This document shows positions 1 to 9,400 of a DNA stretch of 24,216 bases, in pieces. Numbering within the stretch: position 1 is the first letter of the stretch; each line of letters starts with the position of its first letter. Under the pieces are notes generated by a model. It made no database searches. It was not told where the DNA came from and saw only the letters and a program-made list of their open reading frames with translations. The stretch is from a virus. The stretch lies in IMG/VR virus record IMGVR_UViG_3300029319_000294, positions 6,782 through 30,997 of that record; one strand, given 5' to 3'. The translations under genes and the position numbers were made by a program.

Positions 1-3000
1 AACTGTTTCGGATGTTCCATCTGTAGAAACTGTAATATCTGCAGGTAAAATACCAACTCTAGCAAAATCCTGAACAACTTTATTTTTTGGTGTTCCACCA
101 ATATCAGTTTCTCTTATTTCCACAAAAACTTTTTCAGTTTGATCTTTTGTTTTAAAGAAAAGACCAACTTTGGTTAAGAAACCACCAGTATTGTCTGTCC
201 TAAACGTTTGTGATAGTGGATCTCTCCTTGTAGCATTAACAGTCAATGCTGATGGAGGTCTTCTAACAGTAACACTTTCAGTATACACACCAGAATTAAT
301 AACTCCATTATTATGGAATGTCTCTTGAGTGAATCTTACGTTAGTAGCATTAGAGTTGATAGAACTACTAGTTAACTTAAGTGTTTTTGAACCAGATCTA
401 AAGGTTACTGCAGGTGCAGGAGAAGTTAATGGATTTCTAATGAACAAACAACCATTCAAATCACCAACTATATCGGTTGTTAATGATTGAGCAGAAACTG
501 TTGCTTGTGCAGAACTAGATTCTCCAACTAAAATCATATTTTGGGATGCATATCCATAGAATCTTCCATCACCATCATCAGCAAGTGACATTAGATCAAC
601 ATTGATCATTGGAGAAGATGATGAATATACTGTCGCAATATCAAGTGTTGGTGAATATGGATTTTTACTATAAACTTCTGATGGATTTAGATAAGAACCA
701 GATTTGTGATTGGCATTTGCTAATCTGAAAGCACTTACCTTTCTTCCGTCCTGATATCCATATACAGTTTCACCTGCTTGGAAAGATCCAGCAGACATTG
801 TTACTTGTAGAAGTTTTGGAATAACATCTATATTAGAACTTCCACCAAAAAATGAGTAATGATTTGTTGATGGTTGCAGACCACTTGCTTCAAAAGCAAT
901 ATTTCTTGATCTTAATTTATTGCTTACTCCAGAACTAGTAATTAGATTACTAATATATGTGTTAGACCAATCACTTTGTGATCTTAAAATTCTCCCCGCC
1001 TGAACATTTAATGTTCTTGCCCAAGTATCTGAAGATGGAGTAAGTTTTACAACACCATTAAAGTTTTCAACCCCAAAAGGATTTACTTTTTGTTCTTTGG
1101 TTGCAAAAGACTGTTGCACATCAGTCCACTCGATTGAAGAATAATTTAAAGTAACAAGATCACCAGTCTTCTTAACATTAGGATCACTTAAAGTAAAGTC
1201 TGATGAAAAATCTAACGTAGATAAATCTTCCGTTGATATTGGAGATACTCTAGATTTTAGTGAACTGAACACTAAATCAGATCTCAATTCAGTCTTATTT
1301 GTATCAATGGTAGAATTTGCATCTGGATCTTCAGTATTAATAAATCTAGTTCCCTTAAAGTTATCAACAAAGAAACCAGACTTAAACTTATCTAAACCAT
1401 CAATATCTCTAACTTGAAGTGATTTTGTATCCAATTCGAGTAGAGTTAGGGAAGTTAATTCTTCCACATTTTCAATACGATCTTCAAGTTCACGAAGATC
1501 TTGCATGGTATATCTCTTATTATTTGTAAGAGTAATTTTTGCGTCGTCTGGATTATAGAGATATGCTGGTAACTCGATAGTTCCCAAATCCATAGATTCA
1601 TCAATGGAAGTTGGTTCAACTGGATTAGATGATGCAACACCTCTAATTAGAGAAACTTCACCATCTTTTTTCAACACTACCTTATCAATTCTTGGTAAGT
1701 AATATGAGTATCCAACATTAAATGACTCATTAGGTGCAATAACTAATGAAGAGTTTGCGCCTACTGCAGAGAAGTCTCTACTTGCAAATACAAATGGTGA
1801 TGCTGTAATAGAAGTAAATGGTGCAACTCTTGGTCTAAAATCTAAAGTGTCGGTTGCTCTAACATTACCTGAGAGTAGTGGAATATCTTTACCGTATCTT
1901 TCTGTTCCATAACTATTAACAGTGTAAACATCTCCAGAATCACTTGAAGGCACCTGATAATAATCATAGATTATAGTTAGTCTTCTAGATGGGATATAAA
2001 AATCAGATTTTCTTACAATTCTAGAATAATCATAATATTGATCTCTTTGTCCCTTGTCCAACACATAATCATTTGTTTTATCGACATATGTTCCCTTACT
2101 GACTGTAAGGATAGATGATCTTATGTTAGATTCCTCAAAAGTAACAGATTCATTTGGTGAGAATCTATTTGCGTTTAAATAAACAAATTCAACTTCTGTT
2201 GATGAAGATCTAGTAACAACTTGACCAACTGCTCCACTACCTTGCCCAATAATTTTTTCACCTAAAATAGATGCAGTGTCAAGACTTAGACCAGATCCAA
2301 ATGTGAGTCTATCTAAGATAACACTTCCACTATCTACAGATTCATAGATAGCAATAACTTTATTAACGTCAGGAACATTTAAAGAAATTTCTCTATCTTC
2401 GATACGAAGACCATAGAAGTTATTTTGAGTTAATCCTGATTCAGTTGCAAGAGCACTATTTGCACTTCTTGCAATTTCCAGTTTTTCACTTCTAATATAA
2501 TTCTTCTTCTTACTTAAAACTGAAACCTTCTTCGCAGTAGCATTTACAAAAATATTAGATTGATTTGCAATCAAACCACTCAAAGTAACACTTTCACCAT
2601 CACCAGAAACTACAACTTGTTCAGAAGCAAGGTCTGCAGAAATACCATTGGAATATATGACAGAATATCTATTTAATGCATATGGTTCAAAGAAGGAACT
2701 AGTAATTCCAATATCGGATTTGTTAAGAGTTATAGAACCATTATTATCTGAAGATTGAGATATTGCTTGTCTTCTTACTATCAGATCTGAGTTAGTTAGA
2801 GAAACATTTGAAATATTGTTAGTATTTAAATTTGAATAGAGTTTAGCTCTATCAGTATCAGCAATGTCTGGTGTAAGAACTTTGAACGTATAATTACCAG
2901 CAGTGATTGCCGAATTGTTTATTCCAGTGACACTATGAGTAGCTGCTAGAGTAATTGATGTTCCATCTGTTGCAATACCAGTAATTCTATTGAAAGTTGG

Positions 3001-4854
3001 AAGATCTTCACCATCGACAGTATATTGAATAATACTATCTGTCTTAACACCTACAAAATTTCTACCAGCAACTGTTGAAATACCAGTCGTGGGTGCAATT
3101 GATATAATATCGGTAGAACTAAAGTTTGGTAGGACACTTTCAGTTAAAACAGCATCACCGTGGAATGCAGTAACAAGACTTGTATTAGTTGTTGTTTGGA
3201 ATACTGATTTAATGTCCTGAATACCAAAAACTTTTATCTTTACGATTGCTCTACTGAGAGCAGGACTTCCATTAACTGTTACTTGCTCACCTACAGTAAA
3301 TGATCCAGATGTTTGCTCTAACGAATATTCTCCAGATGCAGTATGACTTGCAACATATCCACTAGCACCACTATTAACACCTTCAATATATGATCCGGCA
3401 GGAACTTCTGTTGATGTAGCACCAGAAGATAGTGTTAGTATGGTATATGTTTGAATATCCCAGAGGAATAAATCCCAAACGTTTCTCGTATCCGAAATGT
3501 CAGAATCTGCAAGATCAAAAGAATATGCTCTTGCTGTTCCAACTTTTAAACCAGTTCCAGCGTTTGTATCTGATGGATTATGTCTTCTATTAAATAATTC
3601 AAGAATATGATTATTATTTAAATTAAGACCAATAGCAGGAGTTCCCGAAACATTATTCAGTCTTAGTCTATTTCCCATAGTAAAGGGAACAGAAGATGTT
3701 GCAACAGTTCTAGTAGTTCTTGGTTTTGCTACATCTAGAATAGTTGTGGATGTTTTCTCAATATCATATCCACGAACATATGCTTTTCCAGGAGAAACCT
3801 TAATTGCTAAGAGGTCTTCTGTAGGTGTGTTTCCTTTCTCTGTAATTTGACCAGGGAAGAAAACCCCATCAGATCCTAAGCGATCATTAAGGGAATTTTC
3901 TACCTCAATATTGAAAGGATCTACAGCATAATTTCCAGATTCTTCAAAAGTTCTTTTAGCAATATACTCTTTAATTTCTGAATACTGATTAGTATCTTGA
4001 ATTTTTTTAACTACACCATCAGATACTCTCAAGATTTCAACAAAATCTTTATCGTCAGTATCAGTTAATCTCTTTTTGGATAATTTTGTAGAAATTTGTA
4101 ATCTATCTGCACCTGGTGCAGCATAGTTTGAGAATCCTCTGGCGTTATCATATAAAGAATTATCTGCCTGTGCATCAACAATTGACTCTGAAATTGACAG
4201 ACCAACTCTATATGAAGGTGTATTAGAATACTGATCTAAAATTATAGTATCTTCAGCAACATTTACAAAATGTCCTCTAATATAGTAAATTCCATCAGAA
4301 ATAGAAACAGCAGATGCAGTGAATGTTGCTTCCGAATTAATTAAAGTTGCAAAAGTATCGCCTGCGGATATTGTAGTATTTCCGTAAGTTACGCTATCTA
4401 AGGTAACAAGTGTTTCTGCATCTGTAAACTGTGAAACATTAAATGCAGAGTCTGATGTAATATACTTAACATATAATGTATAGTCATCAGTTACAGACTC
4501 AGTATTTTTTATGACATTCTGAACTACTGCTGTAATTTGAGAAGTTTGTCCTTTGATTCTCTTACCAACTAATTGCTCAAGATATAAACCCACACTTAGA
4601 CCAACGTGTGTCGGGTTAATTTTTACAGCATAATATGATGAATTATATGATATATTTCCTGGAATTACGATAGATCCATCTTTAAAGATGTGATTACCAA
4701 ATGATTTAATTTGGTTTTGTAATATTGACTGTAAAACACTCAGTTCTCTAGACTGAACTGGAAATCCTGGTTTGAAAAGAACCCTATAGTAATTACTATT
4801 GGGATCAAAGTCATCATAATATGGTGAAACATTTAAGTTTGTTTTTTGTGACAT
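1..4854 (-). CDS. DUF4815-type virion structural protein (baseplate/tail), 3' end off the window
   Basis: At least 1618 codons read open from the ATG at 4854-4852 to the left edge, so the C-terminus is missing. The N-terminus carries the hallmark of the DUF4815 family of marine T4-like phages: NYYRVLFKPGFPVQSREL at residues 21-38, then a helical LQSILQNQI stretch. KAYVRGYDIEK follows at about 353-363. A probable helical segment rich in Glu/Leu (RELEDRIENVEELTSLTLLE) sits near 1118-1137, followed by GFFVDNFKG. DPLSQTF near 1543 opens a module continuing GGFLTKVGLFFKTKD, typical of cyanophage tail proteins, and the frame is still in it at the edge. Only one base separates the ATG from the gp8 stop, so it is co-transcribed and probably translationally coupled; GGA about 11 bases upstream is a weak SD. 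It occupies the place of T4 gp9/gp10, suggesting a peripheral wedge or fibre-attachment role. That role is inferred, and no biochemical function is known for the family. Confidence 0.9.
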   Translation of the reverse strand, partial: MSQKTNLNVSPYYDDFDPNSNYYRVLFKPGFPVQSRELSVLQSILQNQIKSFGNHIFKDGSIVIPGNISYNSSYYAVKINPTHVGLSVGLYLEQLVGKRIKGQTSQITAVVQNVIKNTESVTDDYTLYVKYITSDSAFNVSQFTDAETLVTLDSVTYGNTTISAGDTFATLINSEATFTASAVSISDGIYYIRGHFVNVAEDTIILDQYSNTPSYRVGLSISESIVDAQADNSLYDNARGFSNYAAPGADRLQISTKLSKKRLTDTDDKDFVEILRVSDGVVKKIQDTNQYSEIKEYIAKRTFEESGNYAVDPFNIEVENSLNDRLGSDGVFFPGQITEKGNTPTEDLLAIKVSPGKAYVRGYDIEKTSTTILDVAKPRTTRTVATSSVPFTMGNRLRLNNVSGTPAIGLNLNNNHILELFNRRHNPSDTNAGTGLKVGTARAYSFDLADSDISDTRNVWDLFLWDIQTYTILTLSSGATSTEVPAGSYIEGVNSGASGYVASHTASGEYSLEQTSGSFTVGEQVTVNGSPALSRAIVKIKVFGIQDIKSVFQTTTNTSLVTAFHGDAVLTESVLPNFSSTDIISIAPTTGISTVAGRNFVGVKTDSIIQYTVDGEDLPTFNRITGIATDGTSITLAATHSVTGINNSAITAGNYTFKVLTPDIADTDRAKLYSNLNTNNISNVSLTNSDLIVRRQAISQSSDNNGSITLNKSDIGITSSFFEPYALNRYSVIYSNGISADLASEQVVVSGDGESVTLSGLIANQSNIFVNATAKKVSVLSKKKNYIRSEKLEIARSANSALATESGLTQNNFYGLRIEDREISLNVPDVNKVIAIYESVDSGSVILDRLTFGSGLSLDTASILGEKIIGQGSGAVGQVVTRSSSTEVEFVYLNANRFSPNESVTFEESNIRSSILTVSKGTYVDKTNDYVLDKGQRDQYYDYSRIVRKSDFYIPSRRLTIIYDYYQVPSSDSGDVYTVNSYGTERYGKDIPLLSGNVRATDTLDFRPRVAPFTSITASPFVFASRDFSAVGANSSLVIAPNESFNVGYSYYLPRIDKVVLKKDGEVSLIRGVASSNPVEPTSIDESMDLGTIELPAYLYNPDDAKITLTNNKRYTMQDLRELEDRIENVEELTSLTLLELDTKSLQVRDIDGLDKFKSGFFVDNFKGTRFINTEDPDANSTIDTNKTELRSDLVFSSLKSRVSPISTEDLSTLDFSSDFTLSDPNVKKTGDLVTLNYSSIEWTDVQQSFATKEQKVNPFGVENFNGVVKLTPSSDTWARTLNVQAGRILRSQSDWSNTYISNLITSSGVSNKLRSRNIAFEASGLQPSTNHYSFFGGSSNIDVIPKLLQVTMSAGSFQAGETVYGYQDGRKVSAFRLANANHKSGSYLNPSEVYSKNPYSPTLDIATVYSSSSPMINVDLMSLADDGDGRFYGYASQNMILVGESSSAQATVSAQSLTTDIVGDLNGCLFIRNPLTSPAPAVTFRSGSKTLKLTSSSINSNATNVRFTQETFHNNGVINSGVYTESVTVRRPPSALTVNATRRDPLSQTFRTDNTGGFLTKVGLFFKTKDQTEKVFVEIRETDIGGTPKNKVVQDFARVGILPADITVSTDGTSETV

Positions 4855-4855
4855 T

Positions 4856-6415
4856 TTAGAATTCCAGTACTATTTTGATATCTTCTTTTTGTCTTGGGTT
4901 TCTTGAGACACGAGGTCTATTATCAAGATAGATAATGTCCCCCGATCCTTTATTTATCTCAGGAAGAGCAATCCCGTTTGTGAATTGAGTTGCTAGATTT
5001 ACATTTTTAGTTGAAGTAACTGCTGTCGTAATTCCAGTGAAATTTTGATCAATTGTTCCACTGAAACTATTTGTTGAAGTTACTGTTCCACCATCTTTCG
5101 AGAAAGCAACTTTTTTTGCTTCTGATAGAACACTCTTGGAATCTTTTTGATCATATGAACCAGCATTAAAATACAAACTTCTGTCTTGGAAGTATTTTAA
5201 AACCTGAGTTTCTGTATCATAAGAAGCAAGATATCCAGTTGCAGTTCCAACTCCACTAACAGTTTGGAAAATTCTATTTCCTGGATTTGCATCTTCTGCG
5301 TTCGAAACTGAGGATAATTTAAATCCACCAAGATTGGAAAACTGACTCTCTTTGAATACAGAAGATGCTGTTCCAACTCTACTTGGATTTTTTATGATTC
5401 CAATTTGTGCAAATCTTGTATCTAGTGGGAAATCTTTAGTAGATGCATCAAAACGAGCATAAACTAAAACACGGTCTGTTCCTAACTCTTCATATACATT
5501 ATATCCATGTCCTCTTGATGGAGGAATAATTGGAATTAGGTGTGCAAATCCAGTAGCACCTGAGTTGATAGTAGATAAATCAACTCTTCCATAAGTATAC
5601 CCATTTCCACCAGCAGAAACAGTTGCCGAGGTGATTTTGCCACCAACTACATTCACAACTGCCTTTCCACCTACACCATCACCTAAAATATCCAATTCGG
5701 CATCTGTAGTATTATAACCAGATCCCTGCTTTTCTACATAGATTTTTTTAATTTGATTCTCATTGATTGTAGAATCACCATTATCTCTAACTGAAACAAT
5801 TTGTTGATCTGTTGTTGTTTCCCAATCATTAGGAATTGGAATATATTCAATAGAGTCAAATTTTATGATGTCACTAGGAGAAACTGTAAATAAGTATTTC
5901 CAAATATATCCATCTCCACTCTCACCTGCTCGTGATGGTTCCAAATCAACAAAAGTTGGTTCATCTTGAGAGAAGTTTCCTGTTGGGTTTGCTTCCGAAG
6001 ATCCATTATCTATACAAACATATACTCTAAAGTCATTATTAATTACATAGTAATTTGCATCATATAATCTAGAAGAATTTGTTTGTGGAGATGGATTATC
6101 TAATCCATAATCATGTCTATACATTTCATAGACTGTTCCTTGCTTCCAGTCAACTCTCCTTACAAGTCTTCTAATATCATTTTTGGTAATTCTCTTACCA
6201 AAAATCATAGTATCTTTGACATGACTTAGGTAGTTTTTATTATCTATTGGGGAGGGAGTGTTAGTATCCCATGTAGTAGATCTCCCAAACCCAACATTTG
6301 CGGAGGGATTCACAAGACTCAGAAAAACGTAATAAGAATTATTAGGATCACTAACAGAATCCACAAAATTCTCAGCGTTTAAAAGTCTAAATTGATCTGT
6401 AACAATCGCAGCCAT
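4856..6415 (-). CDS. gp8: Baseplate wedge subunit gp8
   Basis: 519 aa; T4 gp8, a wedge protein binding gp7 and gp10, is 334 aa. Matches to recalled T4 gp8 run in order along the chain: VGFGRSTTW at 41-49 (T4 ITFGRSEPW), RRVDW at 86-90 (T4 PRRDW), SGDGYIWKYLF at 166-176 (T4 PGDGYVWEYLF), EYIPIPNDW at 190-198, FAQIGIIKNP at 335-344 (T4 FRQISIITNP) and the C-terminal IIYLDNRPR near 494-502 (T4 MIYMENRPP), ending in an acidic/hydrophobic tail like T4. The extra length lies largely at residues 224-286, a two-fold GSGY/GNGY glycine-rich module absent from T4 gp8 and shared with the giant neighbouring protein, plus a Ser/Thr-rich stretch near 345-490. The ATG at 6413-6415 has no clear Shine-Dalgarno sequence. 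A late-promoter box lies 19 bases upstream. Confidence 0.94.
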   Translation of the reverse strand: MAAIVTDQFRLLNAENFVDSVSDPNNSYYVFLSLVNPSANVGFGRSTTWDTNTPSPIDNKNYLSHVKDTMIFGKRITKNDIRRLVRRVDWKQGTVYEMYRHDYGLDNPSPQTNSSRLYDANYYVINNDFRVYVCIDNGSSEANPTGNFSQDEPTFVDLEPSRAGESGDGYIWKYLFTVSPSDIIKFDSIEYIPIPNDWETTTDQQIVSVRDNGDSTINENQIKKIYVEKQGSGYNTTDAELDILGDGVGGKAVVNVVGGKITSATVSAGGNGYTYGRVDLSTINSGATGFAHLIPIIPPSRGHGYNVYEELGTDRVLVYARFDASTKDFPLDTRFAQIGIIKNPSRVGTASSVFKESQFSNLGGFKLSSVSNAEDANPGNRIFQTVSGVGTATGYLASYDTETQVLKYFQDRSLYFNAGSYDQKDSKSVLSEAKKVAFSKDGGTVTSTNSFSGTIDQNFTGITTAVTSTKNVNLATQFTNGIALPEINKGSGDIIYLDNRPRVSRNPRQKEDIKIVLEF

Positions 6416-6433
6416 ATCGCTAGCTTTTTTCTA

Positions 6434-6441
6434 TATTTATA
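6434..6441 (-). promoter_or_regulatory. T4-type late promoter box ahead of gp8
   Basis: Exact TATAAATA on the minus strand inside the 31-base gap between the gp7-slot stop and the gp8 ATG. T4-like phages recognise this single -10-like element with gp55 and gp33. Initiation some 6-7 bases downstream would leave a leader of only about a dozen bases (AAAAAGCTAGCGAT region). The box lets gp8 and the DUF4815 gene be transcribed without reading through the preceding 13.6-kb gene. Confidence 0.75.
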
Positions 6442-6446
6442 AATGA

Positions 6447-9400
6447 TTAACCAAGATCTTTTCTTAGAGATCCATTATCTCTAAGTCCAAAGTCTCTTCT
6501 TTGGATTGTTGGATATGTCGTCAGACCAGAGTTTACGGTAAATCCAGAAACTCCGATACCGATAGCAGTTGATCCTCTCTTGAATCCAGATAATCTACCC
6601 CAGGAGAATGATCCACAATATGAACCAGTTGTAGTTCCAATACCAATGTGATTGGTAGTTGAAAGAATATTTGCTGTTACAATTCCTGTAAGGTTTTGTC
6701 TGGTAAATGCATGAACATAGTATATATTATCCGCAAATGTTGTTCCAATACCAACAACAGCACTATCACTATCATCAATAGATGTAATTCCTGTGCCAAC
6801 GGTCGTATTTGAAACCATAATTGGATAACCAACTTCTAAAGAATCAATAACTGATGTAGGTTCAAATTGTAAGTCGAATCTAACTGCTAGTGGATTGCCA
6901 CCAGTTCCAACACTAGTTGTGATACCAGTAATAATGCCACTATAACCAGAAACAAACTCAATACCAGTGATCAATTCATCTTGAACAACAGGTAGTGCTG
7001 TAAGTAAATCTGGAGTTGCTGTGGATGTATATCCAGAACCAGGATTAGTTATTGAAATAGAACCAATAGTTCCACCAGCAGAAACCGTTGTGGATGCAAT
7101 AGCACGAACTTGATCTTGATATAAACCAAAATCAAATGTTCTTACAAGTGTTCTGGTATTTGCTGGAGCTTTATTAAGTTCAATAGAATCTGTGCCAACT
7201 CCAATTACTGTGAATGTCTTATCTATGATTTCGAGTGCCCCATCAAATGCTCTATTCAGGGAGTGTCCAACTCTAATTGATGATGGATCAATTCCAGTTA
7301 TTACTGTAGATCCAATACCAACTGTTCCGACCTTATCTTTAATTTCTGGTTTAAAGATATCGGTTCCAATACCACCAATTGGTGTTGCAACAACAATAGT
7401 AACATTTGATCCAGGATCATATCCACTACCACCATCAACAATATCAATTGATGAAATTGTTCCAGCAGCAGATACAACAGCAGTTAAAGCACATGCAACA
7501 GGTTCTGGATTACCAGATACTAATAGACCAGAAACTTGATTGATAGTTATTGCAGATTCATTTTCTTCATAATTGAAGAGTTGTGCAGAATCAACAAAAA
7601 TCTCAGTATCTGTTGAAGTGAAATCTTTAATTACTTTAGCAGTTGGGAAAACCATACCCTCTAAAGAATCTCTAGTTTTTGGTTGTGCATTATCACCAAC
7701 CAATAGATCTCTCTTCTGCTTATTCCACTCAATGGGTTTATAATTAGTTTCATCAATACCATCACCAAGGTAAATTCCAGTTTCAATAGTATCTGCAGAT
7801 ATGATTGAAGATACAATTCTTGAATCTTGTGAAATTGTATTGACACTTAAGGAATCGTTTTTCAATACTCTAATTTCATCACCTGGTTTAATTGATTCAT
7901 CAACATCAACTTCAACACTATCAACATCTCTAGTTCCTCTATAGAAGAATACATCAACTTTGTCTTCTTTCTTAGGTGGTTCATTGAATGAGAATGTTGT
8001 TCCACCATCAAATGTGTATGAGTTACCTGGTTCCTGCATAACACCATTAACATAAATCAACAAAATTGCATCAAAATCAATGAGAGAAGATGTTACATCG
8101 GAATTATTTTTTTCAAAACTGAGTAGTTGATTATTCTTGAATAGTGGGAATCTAGTTCTTATACCATCTTGTCTAGATGCATTGCTATCAATGTAATCAA
8201 ATTCACCTAGTTGCCATGAGGAGAATGAGTCATTAAACACCTCAGTGACAGTGAATTCAATCTCAGAAATAGGTGATGATAATCCTGCAGCAGTAACTAA
8301 ACCAACTGGTTTAAATACATCACCCTTTTTGAATGAATAACCTGGATTTGTAATTTCAAATCGATCAATTTCAAAGTATGAAGTGCCAATACCAACAGAT
8401 GATGGTGACAGATCAAATGTCATTGATAAACCAATACCTGTTGCTGTTGTTGCACCAAGTCCAAGTCTTGATACTCCAGTAACAGATAGATTATCGTAAG
8501 ATGGACTATCAACTGATACAACTGGATTGATGTATCCACTACCACCATCAACAATATTAAATGCTAATGTTCCACCAGCACCAACAGTAGCAGTGATATT
8601 TGCACCAGTTCCTGCACCACCAGCAGGACCAATATTTACAGTAATTGTATTTGTAGTTACCGCAGTAATTGCAGTATGAATACCAACAACAGGATCAGTT
8701 GATCTTGGGTATAATTGATCAGTTTTAAAGTTATCACTAGAGCACTTGAATGTAAGTGATTCTCTTGCAATCTGAACTTCATCATTAACTGTCAACCCGT
8801 GATTCGGAACTGTTAATACAAGAACACCAGAATGTGAAGTATACTTAGCATTTGTTGGTGTTTTAGCATTACCAGCAACAATGGAATTAGCAACGGCACT
8901 AACAAATGTGTGTGCATATTGTTGACCAACTGGAGATGCTCCAACATTAACAGTGACCGTATTTGCAGTTGTTGCAATAATATCTAATGTTGCACCAAAT
9001 GCTTGGTCTGTTGTTCGTGGATATGTGTGATTGGATGAATTACCGTCCTTAGTGCAAGTAAACGTTAATGAATTTGCAGCAATGGTGAGAACATTATCAG
9101 TAGTTAATGTATGAGAACCTATAGTAAGTCTTAAAGTTCCAGTGGTTTGATTGTAAACCGCAGCAGTTGCTGTAAATACTCCAGCAGTATCATCAGCGAT
9201 TGAATCTGTTTGTGATTCAACAAATCTATGTTCATATGCAAGGTCAGTAACTGCAACACCAACAGATCCACGATATCCAGAACCAAAGGTTAATTGTGGG
9301 AAATATTGGCGAACAGTTCCACCAGATTCATATGTATGTGGAATTGTGCTTGTTCCAACATTAACTTCAAATGTCTTCGCGGAAGAAATACCAGTAACTG

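Noticed and set aside
4930-4970. Near-match late box GATAAATA inside gp8.
   Set aside because: One mismatch, about 80-100 bases before the DUF4815 start; 7-of-8 matches occur repeatedly by chance in this AT-rich coding DNA.
7192-7539. Plus-strand open frame of 115 codons, Pro/Val/Ile-rich.
   Set aside because: It lies antisense within the giant gene, and its composition is what the complement of Gly/Thr/Val/Ile-rich repeats gives. No RBS or family resemblance.
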